Made by a program: the position numbers and the translations under genes | Origin: an uncultured Victivallis sp. | GTDB taxonomy: Bacteria > Verrucomicrobiota > Lentisphaeria > Victivallales > Victivallaceae | Length of the DNA: 64,000 bases | NCBI GenBank assembly: GCA_944389935.1 | Contig: CALXOE010000006.1 | Span: forward strand, 48,328-112,327 | Direction: 5' to 3' | Part shown: piece after piece, positions 1-7,444 of the stretch | Numbering within the stretch: the first letter of the stretch is position 1 | Layout: every line of letters starts with the position of its first letter | Notes under the pieces: generated by a model | What the model saw: the letters and a program-made list of their open reading frames with translations, nothing else | Databases searched by the model: none | What the model was told of the DNA's origin: nothing

Positions 1-7
1 CCGCCAT
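1..7 (-). CDS. Start of an unidentified gene running off the left edge
   Basis: An ATG on the minus strand at position 7 is preceded at a good distance by a TAAGGAG ribosome binding site (plus-strand complement at about 16-22). Only the start codon and part of one further codon lie in the window, so the product cannot be named. The gene would be divergent from the methyltransferase gene that starts at 185. Confidence 0.4.
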
Positions 8-40
8 ATTCTCATCTCCTTACGCTCAATGTAACTGAAG

Positions 41-60
41 AACTCCCGACTCGGGGAGTT
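41..60. other. Short hairpin in the left intergenic region
   Basis: AACTCCC and GGGAGTT form a 7-bp perfect stem with a 6-base loop. It lies in the leader of the left-edge minus gene and upstream of the plus-strand promoter. No T-tract follows, so it is not an obvious terminator. The rest of 8-184 is AT-rich, with long T runs near 110-130, and holds no gene. Confidence 0.35.
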
Positions 61-86
61 GCGATACGAAAACTCTGGCATAATAT
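59..86 (+). promoter_or_regulatory. Possible promoter for the rRNA/tRNA methyltransferase gene
   Basis: TTGCGA at 59-64 is followed 16 bases later by TAATAT at 81-86. A second -10-like TATATT lies at 153-158, closer to the start at 185 but without a good -35. Either could be used. The assignment is by consensus only. Confidence 0.3.
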
Positions 87-184
87 AGCCCCGGTTCCGC
101 AATCTTTCACCTTTTTTTTGATTTTTTTTTCGCAATTTGCCGCACCTCCGGCTATATTAAGCGCCGGAATACGGGGATGAACAA

Positions 185-1396
185 ATGCGGATCGGTACGG
201 AATTTCAGTGTGAAGTCGAAACCTGCGCGCTCGGTGGCGACGGAATCGCCCGGGTCGGCGGAGAGGTCATTTTCCTGCCCGGAACGCTGCCGGGCGAGAA
301 GCTGATCGGCAGGATCACGGCGGAAAAGAAGAATTTTTCCCGGGCGGAAGTGGTCCGCTTCGGCTCGAAGAGCCCGCACCGGATCGCGCCCGGCTGCCGT
401 TATTTCGGGCGCTGTCCCGGCTGCTGCTATCAGCATGCCGATTATGCGTATGAGACTCAGCTCAAGCAGCGCCAGGTGCTCGACATGATGAAGAGTGCGG
501 GAGTCGCATGTGAGGAATCTGCGGTCATGGAGCCGTTCGCGCCGCAGCCGCCGTTCGGCTACCGCAACAAGATCGTGCTGCATGCGCACAAGGTGCGCGG
601 AGAAACCTCTTTCGGTTACGTCATGGCGGACAACACGACCGTGACCGACATCGAGGCGTGCCCGCTGGCGCATCCGGAGATCAATGCGGAACTTGCGCGA
701 CTGCGGGCGGACAAGGGGTTCTTCCACTCTCTGCACGAGGGGATGAGCGTGACGTTCCGCCGCACGGAGCGCGACGGCGTGAAGTTCTGGCGCAATGCGC
801 CTGCGAAGAATCTCACCTGGCTGCGGGAGAAGACTGCGTTCGGGGAGCTTTCGGTGCCGTGCGGGAGTTTTTTTCAGGTGAATCCGGCGGGCGGTGCGCG
901 TCTGGTCGAACGGTTTCTCGAAGTGGTGGAGCGGGTGAAACCGCGTCGCGTCATCGATCTCTATGCGGGGGTGGGTCTCTTCGGGTGCGCGGCCGCGAGT
1001 CGCGGCGTGCCGGAGATTCTCGCGGTGGAGTCGGACGGTGCGGCGGCGGAGGCGGCGAAATATAATCTGGGGAAATTCCATCCCGTTTCCTCGCGGGTCA
1101 TTGCGGGGGATGCGGCCGAGGCGTTCGCGGACTCCGGGCGGCAGGGTGCAGAGGATGCGGGGTCGACGCTGCTCGTGGTCGATCCGCCGCGCACCGGGCT
1201 CTCGGGGAAAGCGATGAAGGAGCTTTGCGGCAGTCCGTTGCGGAATATCGTCTACATCTCCTGCCATCCGGCGACCTGGACGCGCGACGCGGCCCGGCTG
1301 ATCCGGGGAGGCTTTGTCTTGCGGAAACTCGAGGTCGTGAATATGTTTCCGCGGACCGAACACTTTGAACTCTTCACGGAATGGGTGCGGAACTGA
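185..1396 (+). CDS. TrmA/RumA-family RNA (uracil-5-)-methyltransferase
   Basis: The 403-residue protein has the full architecture of the RumA/RlmD and TrmA class of SAM-dependent m5U methyltransferases. An N-terminal TRAM domain (about 1-60) binds RNA. Four cysteines at C71, C77, C80 and C159 have the spacing of the RumA [4Fe-4S] site. FFQVNP (229-234) and DLYAGVGLFG (258-267) form the SAM pocket. DPPRTGL lies at 333-339. The nucleophile should be C360 in SCHPATWTRD, where most homologues have SCNPAT, and E392 is the likely base. It probably methylates 23S rRNA, but which uridine (U747, U1939 or a tRNA site) cannot be read from sequence. RadC follows and overlaps its end. Confidence 0.88.
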   Translation: MRIGTEFQCEVETCALGGDGIARVGGEVIFLPGTLPGEKLIGRITAEKKNFSRAEVVRFGSKSPHRIAPGCRYFGRCPGCCYQHADYAYETQLKQRQVLDMMKSAGVACEESAVMEPFAPQPPFGYRNKIVLHAHKVRGETSFGYVMADNTTVTDIEACPLAHPEINAELARLRADKGFFHSLHEGMSVTFRRTERDGVKFWRNAPAKNLTWLREKTAFGELSVPCGSFFQVNPAGGARLVERFLEVVERVKPRRVIDLYAGVGLFGCAAASRGVPEILAVESDGAAAEAAKYNLGKFHPVSSRVIAGDAAEAFADSGRQGAEDAGSTLLVVDPPRTGLSGKAMKELCGSPLRNIVYISCHPATWTRDAARLIRGGFVLRKLEVVNMFPRTEHFELFTEWVRN

Positions 1397-2103
1397 GCAT
1401 GGCCGGGCCGGAGAAAAAGCATACGGACGGCCACCGCCGACGGTTGCGGGAGCGTTTCCTGCGGGCGGGTCTCGACGGGCTTCAGGATTACGAGGCGATC
1501 GAGCTGCTGCTCACCTACGCGATTCCGCGGCGCGATGTGAAGCCGCTGGCAAAAGAGCTGCTTGAAACCTACGGCTCGCTTGAGAAACTGCTCGACGCGA
1601 CCCCGGCGGATCTGCTCGATCGGCACGGGATGGGGCCGAGCGGAACGACGCTGGTGCTGCTGATCCGTCAGCTCTGCTCGAAGTACCTTGAGCAGAAGAT
1701 CCGGGATGTCGATGTGCTGGACTCCTCTGCCGCGACGGAACGGTTTTTGCGCATGAAGCTCGGCGGCGGGCGCAAGGAGACGTTCATGGTGATCTTCATG
1801 AACAGTCACAATCACGTTCTGGATTTTCAGGTGTTTCCGGGGACGGTCGACCGGGCGGCGGTCTACCCGCGCGAAATCGCCGAGAAGTGTCTGCGGACCG
1901 GTGCGACCGCCGTCATTGCCGCGCACAACCACCCGAGTGGAATCTGCATGCCCTCCGACGGGGATCTTCAGACCACGCGGCGGATTCTTGCCGCGCTCCG
2001 GACGATCAACGTCGGGCTGGTCGATCATCTGATTGTGACGCCGACCGCCTGCCTGAGTCTGCGCGGCAACGGTATGCTCAAGCGGCTCGAAGCCCAGATC
2101 TGA
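1381..2103 (+). CDS. radC: RadC-family JAB/MPN-domain protein
   Basis: The 240-residue protein has the usual RadC (UPF0758) layout. An N-terminal helix-hairpin-helix-like region (about 15-95) carries the conserved DYEAIELLL stretch. A JAB/MPN domain (about 115-240) carries the zinc-site motif HNHPSG followed by S-x2-D in MPSDGD, as in JAMM metalloproteases. The role in DNA repair was inferred historically in E. coli and is not well established. The first ATG overlaps the methyltransferase end by 16 bases; a second in-frame ATG at 1399 starts just after that stop codon and is an equally good choice. Cotranscription with the methyltransferase is likely. Confidence 0.85.
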   Translation: MGAELSMAGPEKKHTDGHRRRLRERFLRAGLDGLQDYEAIELLLTYAIPRRDVKPLAKELLETYGSLEKLLDATPADLLDRHGMGPSGTTLVLLIRQLCSKYLEQKIRDVDVLDSSAATERFLRMKLGGGRKETFMVIFMNSHNHVLDFQVFPGTVDRAAVYPREIAEKCLRTGATAVIAAHNHPSGICMPSDGDLQTTRRILAALRTINVGLVDHLIVTPTACLSLRGNGMLKRLEAQI

Positions 2104-2132
2104 TCGCGTTCGGCTGAATCGGACTTTCCGGG

Positions 2133-2160
2133 TTGCAAATCCATTTTGCCATGATACAGT
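2133..2160 (+). promoter_or_regulatory. Promoter for the DUF2339/DUF3999 pair
   Basis: TTGCAA (2133-2138), a 16-base spacer and TACAGT (2155-2160) lie 55 bases before the DUF2339 start. A GGGAGG ribosome binding site lies just before that ATG. Confidence 0.4.
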
Positions 2161-2215
2161 AATTCGGGAACATGTCGGGGATTTTAAGTGCATTCGATGT
2201 GCGGGAGGTGATAGA

Positions 2216-4786
2216 ATGGAAGTTTTTATTGTGTTGCTGTTCCTGTTTTTTCTCCTCGGCGGATTTGTCTTGCTCATTGTGAACGTGATTGCAGTCAATT
2301 CCTGCCGCAAAGCGGTGGGGAAGCTCGCCGAACGGCTTGAACAACTGGAGCGGCAGGGGGCGTTTCGCCCGTCCGTTTCCGTGGCCGCATCGAAACCGAA
2401 ACCGGAACCGAAACCATTGCCGGGAATTTCCACCCCGCCGCGGGCGGCTCCTGTTTGTGCGCCTGTGCCGAAGCCGCCGGTTTCTCCCGCTTCCGCAGCC
2501 GTGCCGAAAACCATCTCCGTCTCCGCACCGGAGCCGAGGTCAGCGGCGGTGTTCGCCGAAAAGCTCGCCTCCTCCTTTACCGCCCCGGAGCCGAAACCGA
2601 AGGCCGCTCCTGCGCCCAGCCCTGTGCCAAGACCTGCGCCGGAATCTGCTCCGAAACCGGAATCGGAAACCGCTTCGATTCCGCAGCTTCATCCGTCCGA
2701 ATTCGAACGGCGTGCAGGGGAGGCGCTGCAGAAGATCTGGAGCTGGATCGTTGTCGGCGAGGAGTTCCGGCCGCGCCGGGTCGCGGTCGAATATGCGGTC
2801 GCGACGGTCTGGCTGGTCCGTTGCGCTGTGCTTCTGCTGCTGATCGGGATCGGGTTCTTCGTCAAGTATTCCCATGACAACAATCTGGTTTCACCCCAGG
2901 CGCGCATTGCGGGGGTGATTCTCATCGGGCTTGCCGTGGTCGGCGTCGGCTGCCGGCTGGTGAAGTCGGAGCGTTACCGGCTGCTCGGCTTCGGACTCTC
3001 CGGAGTCGGGATTGTAACGCTCTATTTCGCGATTTTCGCGGCGGCGTCGATCTACAAGTTCCTGCCGGTCACGGCGGCGTTCCCGCTCATGATCCTCATC
3101 ACGATTTCCGGGGCGCTGCTCGCATTGCGGCAGAATTCGCTCTTTGTTGCGCTCGTGGCGGTGATCGGCGGATACGCCACGCCGATTCTGCTTTCGACCG
3201 GCTCAAAACATCTGCCGGAACTCTTCGCTTATCTGGTCTTCATCGGGGCAGGGGCGCTCTTCCTGGCGTTTTATCGCAACTGGAGAATTCTGAATTTCAT
3301 CGCATTTCTGTTGAATTACGGGATTTTTCTGGGGGCAGTACACAAGTTTTACGATCCGCTGTCGCGGGCGGACTTCGGGCAGACGGTCGGATTTGCAAGC
3401 GGGCTCTTTGTGCTCTTTTCGCTGCTGCCGCTGCTCTATTCGCTCGTGCACCGGAAAAAGATCACGCTGCTTGAAGTCCTGCTGCTCGCTGCGAATGCGA
3501 CGCTCTATCTCATAACCGCGATATGGGCAGTCGAAAAGAGCTTCCCCGATTCGCGTTACGGGGCCGGAGTCTCGCTCTTTGCGGCGCTGGTGTTTGTGGT
3601 GGAGTTCCTGGCGTGCGTGAAATTCCGTGTGCGTGACCGGAATCTCTACCTCGCGCTTCTGGTATTCGCCTCGTTTGCGGTGGCGCTGACGTTCCCGCTG
3701 CTGCTCTCCGGCCACTGGATCGTGGCGGCGTGGGCGATTCAGGCCGTGGCGATGCTCTACCTAGGTTCGCGCTGCGGCAGCCGGTTCCTGACGACGCTCG
3801 CGCTCATCCTCCATGCGGTGGCGGCTTTCGATGCAGTCGTGATGCTCAGGGAACTGACGTTCATCCAGGCGGACAACTACTGGCCGGGGATGCTCGACCG
3901 CCTTGTGTCACTCGGCAGCTGTGCGCTGGCGTTCGCTGCTGGATATTTCATCCTGAAGCGTGGCGGCGGAACCGACGGCCATCGGCCCGAAGTGGTCGGC
4001 ACGAACGAACCGGAACCGTTCGGCACGGAATTGAACGGTGAGATCGTCAATGTATTTTTCTGGGGAGCGGCGATTTTCCTCTTTGCCCTCTTCCGGATCG
4101 AGATTGAGAACTTCCCGGTTTTTGCGCCGGTGCTTCGGGTCACGCTCTCTGCCGTGCTTTATCTCGGTACCCTCGGATTCCTGTTCTGCCGCTACCGCCG
4201 GAGCGGAAACAGGACGCTGGGCGGCTGGATGGCGGCACTGGTAATCGCGGCGGTGGCGGATCTTGTCCGGCTGGCACTGCTCGGGCAGAAAATCGATTAT
4301 CCGCTCGACTGCGGATTCCGGCTGGCGGCGTTTCTGCTTTACAGTGCGGGACTCGCGTGGACGGCGAAACGGCTCTTTGCCCGGGAGGGAGAGTCTCGGA
4401 ATTTCGCCGGATTTTTCGCTGTTTCCGGCGGTGTGCTCTGGTTCGGTTACAGCAGCGTGGAGTTGTATCAGGGGTTGACGCTCTATGTGCCTGAGTTTGC
4501 GGCAGGCGGGCTCTCCGTGCTCTGGGCGGTTTACGCGCTGTTGCTGCTGATCGGCGGGATTCGCTTCCGGCAGCGGGCGATGCGTTACTGCGGGCTTTCC
4601 CTTTTCGCTGTGGTGGCGGTGAAAGCGATTCTGCTTGATATGGCAAAGCTGCCGTCGCTTTACCGGGTGCTTGCGTTTCTGGCGATGGGGCTGCTCTTCT
4701 TTGTCGGGGCGTTCGCCTACATGCGGGTCGAACAGCTCTTTCGGCCGGACGGGGAGGAGACGGAAAAGGAGGAGGCGGAGAAATGA
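2216..4786 (+). CDS. DUF2339 multi-pass membrane protein
   Basis: The 856-residue protein matches the DUF2339 plan. It has one N-terminal membrane helix (about 3-25), a short coiled region and a long Pro/Ala/Lys-rich linker (about 45-155). A soluble segment (about 160-190) is followed by roughly twenty closely packed hydrophobic helices to the C-terminus. No enzymatic motif is visible. The family is of unknown function and widespread in Gram-negative bacteria, often next to a DUF3999 gene, as here. Its stop codon overlaps the next start (ATGA), so the two are translationally coupled. The proline-rich linker could span part of the periplasm, which is inference. Confidence 0.8.
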   Translation: MEVFIVLLFLFFLLGGFVLLIVNVIAVNSCRKAVGKLAERLEQLERQGAFRPSVSVAASKPKPEPKPLPGISTPPRAAPVCAPVPKPPVSPASAAVPKTISVSAPEPRSAAVFAEKLASSFTAPEPKPKAAPAPSPVPRPAPESAPKPESETASIPQLHPSEFERRAGEALQKIWSWIVVGEEFRPRRVAVEYAVATVWLVRCAVLLLLIGIGFFVKYSHDNNLVSPQARIAGVILIGLAVVGVGCRLVKSERYRLLGFGLSGVGIVTLYFAIFAAASIYKFLPVTAAFPLMILITISGALLALRQNSLFVALVAVIGGYATPILLSTGSKHLPELFAYLVFIGAGALFLAFYRNWRILNFIAFLLNYGIFLGAVHKFYDPLSRADFGQTVGFASGLFVLFSLLPLLYSLVHRKKITLLEVLLLAANATLYLITAIWAVEKSFPDSRYGAGVSLFAALVFVVEFLACVKFRVRDRNLYLALLVFASFAVALTFPLLLSGHWIVAAWAIQAVAMLYLGSRCGSRFLTTLALILHAVAAFDAVVMLRELTFIQADNYWPGMLDRLVSLGSCALAFAAGYFILKRGGGTDGHRPEVVGTNEPEPFGTELNGEIVNVFFWGAAIFLFALFRIEIENFPVFAPVLRVTLSAVLYLGTLGFLFCRYRRSGNRTLGGWMAALVIAAVADLVRLALLGQKIDYPLDCGFRLAAFLLYSAGLAWTAKRLFAREGESRNFAGFFAVSGGVLWFGYSSVELYQGLTLYVPEFAAGGLSVLWAVYALLLLIGGIRFRQRAMRYCGLSLFAVVAVKAILLDMAKLPSLYRVLAFLAMGLLFFVGAFAYMRVEQLFRPDGEETEKEEAEK

Positions 4787-6132
4787 GAAAACGATTGCTT
4801 TATGTGTTGTTGCTGGTGTTCTGCAGCGCACTTCAGGCGGCCTCTCCGGAGGATTACCGTTTTTTTACGGAACTCGTTCCGCCGGAGAAGGTGGTGACGA
4901 AACAGCTGAATTCCGTCCGGCTCAATAACGCTGTCTGGACGGCGATTTCGGGGCTTGGTGACATGCGGCTCTACTCTGCGGCAGGGCGGGAGCTTCCGTT
5001 CAAATCCGAACAGCTGTTCGAAAGTGGCAGCACATTGCGCAGCGAACCGGTGCCGTGCCAGGTTATTTCGTTCAAGCTGGAAGGACGTAAGGCGGTGATC
5101 TTCGTCCGTGTCGGCAGGGATGGAAAAGGAGCGCGGGTCGACTCGCTCACCATTCGGACGAACGAGCGGGATTTCGAGAAACGCGTGACGATTTCGGGGC
5201 GTGATAATGTCGCGTGGCATGAACTTGTGCGGGAGTCTCCGTTCTTCGACCGCAATCCGCGTATTGCGCTGCGGCGCGTTTCGTTCCATTTCTCCGCAGG
5301 ATGCTACCGGGTGCTGAGAATCGAGATCGACAACTACGGAGAGGATTACGTCTCCCCGTTGCGCCGGATTACGGAGGGAGAGACGCCGGAGAACCGCAAA
5401 GAGGAACGCGAAGTGCTCTTCCGGGAGCTGAAGATCGACGGCATCGATCTCAGCGTGAAGAAGAGCGTAAATGTTTCTGCCTGCGCCGTTGAACAGTCGT
5501 TCGAGCCGGAGATACGGAGCGTGGCGAACGATCCGGAAACGAAATGTACCGTCATCGAGTTTGATTGCCGGAGGATTCCGATGACGCGCCTCGAACTGTT
5601 GAGTTCCAGCACGAATTTCAGCCGCGAGGCGACGTTCGAGACGGTCGATGGCACTTTGAAGAAACATGCGCGGCTTGAGAGCCTTTCGATTCCGGGATAC
5701 ACCCGCCGCACGACGGCGATTTCATTTGGCGGCGAACAGCGGCTCGGACTCTGCCGGATCACGATCCGGAACGGGGACAATCCGCCGCTCGAAACTCTCA
5801 CGCTCAAGGGGTACGGCCCGGTTTACCGGCTCGTTACGCTTGCGGCGGATATCCCGGCGAAACTCTGTTACGGAGGAAACGGTGTCGCCCCCGGTGATTA
5901 CGATCTCGGACGGACGCTTTCCGGTATCAATACGGCGACGCTGAAGTTCAACGAATACCAATGCGGCCCGCAGTTGGATACGCCTGATTTTCGGGAGTCG
6001 GAGGAGGAGAATTCCTGGTTTTTCTCTTCGAAATGGATCTTTCCGGCGGCGACCGTGCTGCTGGCCCTGGTGCTGATTGTCTTTATCGTGCGGAACATCG
6101 GCCTTGTGGAGAAGTCGCGGGACGACAATTGA
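4783..6132 (+). CDS. DUF3999-family exported protein with C-terminal anchor
   Basis: The 449-residue protein starts with a clear signal peptide (MRKRLLYVLLLVFCSALQAA). A long beta-rich periplasmic region follows, and one membrane helix (about 412-436) ends in a short basic-acidic tail. This matches DUF3999, a family of unknown function that accompanies DUF2339. The ATGA overlap with the DUF2339 gene predicts coupled, near-stoichiometric synthesis and suggests the products form one envelope complex. The next gene is convergent, only 6 bases away, and no terminator is visible between them. Confidence 0.75.
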   Translation: MRKRLLYVLLLVFCSALQAASPEDYRFFTELVPPEKVVTKQLNSVRLNNAVWTAISGLGDMRLYSAAGRELPFKSEQLFESGSTLRSEPVPCQVISFKLEGRKAVIFVRVGRDGKGARVDSLTIRTNERDFEKRVTISGRDNVAWHELVRESPFFDRNPRIALRRVSFHFSAGCYRVLRIEIDNYGEDYVSPLRRITEGETPENRKEEREVLFRELKIDGIDLSVKKSVNVSACAVEQSFEPEIRSVANDPETKCTVIEFDCRRIPMTRLELLSSSTNFSREATFETVDGTLKKHARLESLSIPGYTRRTTAISFGGEQRLGLCRITIRNGDNPPLETLTLKGYGPVYRLVTLAADIPAKLCYGGNGVAPGDYDLGRTLSGINTATLKFNEYQCGPQLDTPDFRESEEENSWFFSSKWIFPAATVLLALVLIVFIVRNIGLVEKSRDDN

Positions 6133-6138
6133 TCCGCC

Positions 6139-7011
6139 TTACCACAGCGCGTCATTCACTGTGTGCAGGCATCGGCGGAATTTCCCGTTCGGCCCGATGA
6201 CGCCGAACGTTTTCCCCGCGGGGCAGGGGACGGCGTCCGGGCGACCGTAATGAGCGAGATATTCCGACGGCTGGTCACGGCATTCGCAGAGGATCTCATC
6301 GCAGAACTGGTAACGGGTTTTCCCGCGGGGCAGGGCGCGGATCTGCTCTTTCAGCGCGTTCCACTCCTGCGGCGTCAGCGCGAGATCGGTTCGACTGCGG
6401 CCGCGCCCCTCAAGCATCATCGCTCCGGCCTGTATGGTGCGCGCCCCCGCGACTGCGGCCGCGGCGAAGAGGTCGGCGAACTCCGGCGCGTTGACTCTGG
6501 TCGCCGTCAAACTTACGTCGAACGGCCAGCGCAGCTCTTTTGCGCGCGCCAGCAGTTCCAGAACCGGCAGACAGCTCCGGCGCGTCCCGGTCATCGCCCC
6601 ATAGGTGCGCAATCCAGGGAGGCTCGTGCTGAGGCGCACGCGCAGTTTCCGGAACCGTTTCAGCCTCTCCTCGGTCATCCGGGAGCCGTTCGTGAAGAGC
6701 GAGAGGTCGCATCCGGGCGCCCGTTCGCGCGTGTAGCGCACAAGTTCCTCCGCGTCGCTCCTCAGGAGGATTTCGCCGCCCGTGAAGAGCAGACTTTTCA
6801 CGCCGCCTGCGAGCGCCCGGTCGATGATCCGCTTCCACGCGCGGGTCGGCAGATCGCGCTTCGCGAGTTCCGGGAACTCATGCCAGACGCAGTAGCAGAA
6901 CGGGCAGCGGAAGTTGCAGTGGCGCGTGAGCTCCAGAATCAGATGCGGCGGCAGCGTACCGGAGTCGGGCGCTTTCCCGTTCGGGCGCTCTGTCTCAGCG
7001 GGATTCTTCAT
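6139..7011 (-). CDS. Radical SAM enzyme with partial SPASM-like C-terminus
   Basis: The chosen ATG gives 290 residues and is preceded by AGGA. Longer reading frames to 7224 overlap the upstream small gene and lack a good start. C32-x3-C36-x2-C39 (HCNFRCPFCY) is the radical SAM [4Fe-4S] motif, and FTGGEIL is the following GGE-type SAM-binding motif. The C-terminal 65 residues hold further cysteines (FCDEILCEC, PCPAGK, RRCLH) resembling the first part of a SPASM/twitch auxiliary-cluster domain. The protein then ends abruptly, so the domain is shorter than in typical peptide maturases. The start overlaps the stop of the small lipoprotein-like gene by 17 bases. This tight coupling suggests the small protein is the substrate. 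An anaerobic sulfatase-maturase-like role is less likely, as no sulfatase is near. Confidence 0.7.
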   Translation of the reverse strand: MKNPAETERPNGKAPDSGTLPPHLILELTRHCNFRCPFCYCVWHEFPELAKRDLPTRAWKRIIDRALAGGVKSLLFTGGEILLRSDAEELVRYTRERAPGCDLSLFTNGSRMTEERLKRFRKLRVRLSTSLPGLRTYGAMTGTRRSCLPVLELLARAKELRWPFDVSLTATRVNAPEFADLFAAAAVAGARTIQAGAMMLEGRGRSRTDLALTPQEWNALKEQIRALPRGKTRYQFCDEILCECRDQPSEYLAHYGRPDAVPCPAGKTFGVIGPNGKFRRCLHTVNDALW

Positions 7012-7270
7012 CGCTTCCTGCGGAGGGTTCCGTCGGAGGTTTTCTCGGAGGCACTCCTGCCAGGGGGGCGGGGGCGATTTCTCCTCGAATGATGGCTGTT
7101 TCGGTCGATTGCTCCGGCGCGATGTCCCCCGCCAGAGGGGCGATGCCTTCCCCACAACCGCCCGCAAGCGGGAGCAGTGCGAGCAATCCGGTGAGCGGCA
7201 GCCCTTTGCGGATCGCGGCGGCAAGCCGCTTCTGCCTGTTCCGGTCGGCCTTGTTCAACTGGTATTTCAT
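6995..7270 (-). CDS. Small lipoprotein-like peptide, candidate radical SAM substrate
   Basis: The 91-residue product has a basic N-terminus, a hydrophobic stretch and LPLAGGC around residues 34-39, which resembles a lipobox. A Pro/Ala/Gly/Glu-rich, structureless tail follows. The tail repeats short motifs: APLAGDIAP and APAPLAGVPP, with GDIAP and GEIAP. A GGAGGG ribosome binding site precedes the ATG at 7270. Its end overlaps the radical SAM gene by 17 bases. Paired lipoprotein/radical SAM genes are known from Bacteroidetes (rSAM/lipoprotein systems), and this pair looks analogous. Whether it is a member of a known precursor family cannot be decided by eye. No function is known. Confidence 0.55.
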   Translation of the reverse strand: MKYQLNKADRNRQKRLAAAIRKGLPLTGLLALLPLAGGCGEGIAPLAGDIAPEQSTETAIIRGEIAPAPLAGVPPRKPPTEPSAGSDEESR

Positions 7271-7376
7271 GGCGTTTTCCCTCCGCTGATGATTGTATAA
7301 GACATGATAGCGTTTTTTTGTTGGAAATTCAAGTGGAAATTCTCTTTTGTTGTCGGAAAAATCTGCAGAAAGACAT

Positions 7377-7405
7377 TTGACAACCGGATTTTCTGCATTT
7401 ATTTT
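7377..7405 (+). promoter_or_regulatory. Strong promoter for the 681-residue membrane protein
   Basis: TTGACA (7377-7382), a 17-base spacer and TATTTT (7400-7405) form a near-consensus housekeeping promoter. It lies inside a longer open frame that begins at 7304, which supports the ATG at 7445 as the true start. Confidence 0.6.
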
Positions 7406-7444
7406 ATTGTCGAGACGGTGTTCCGTAAACGGGAGTTCGCTGAA

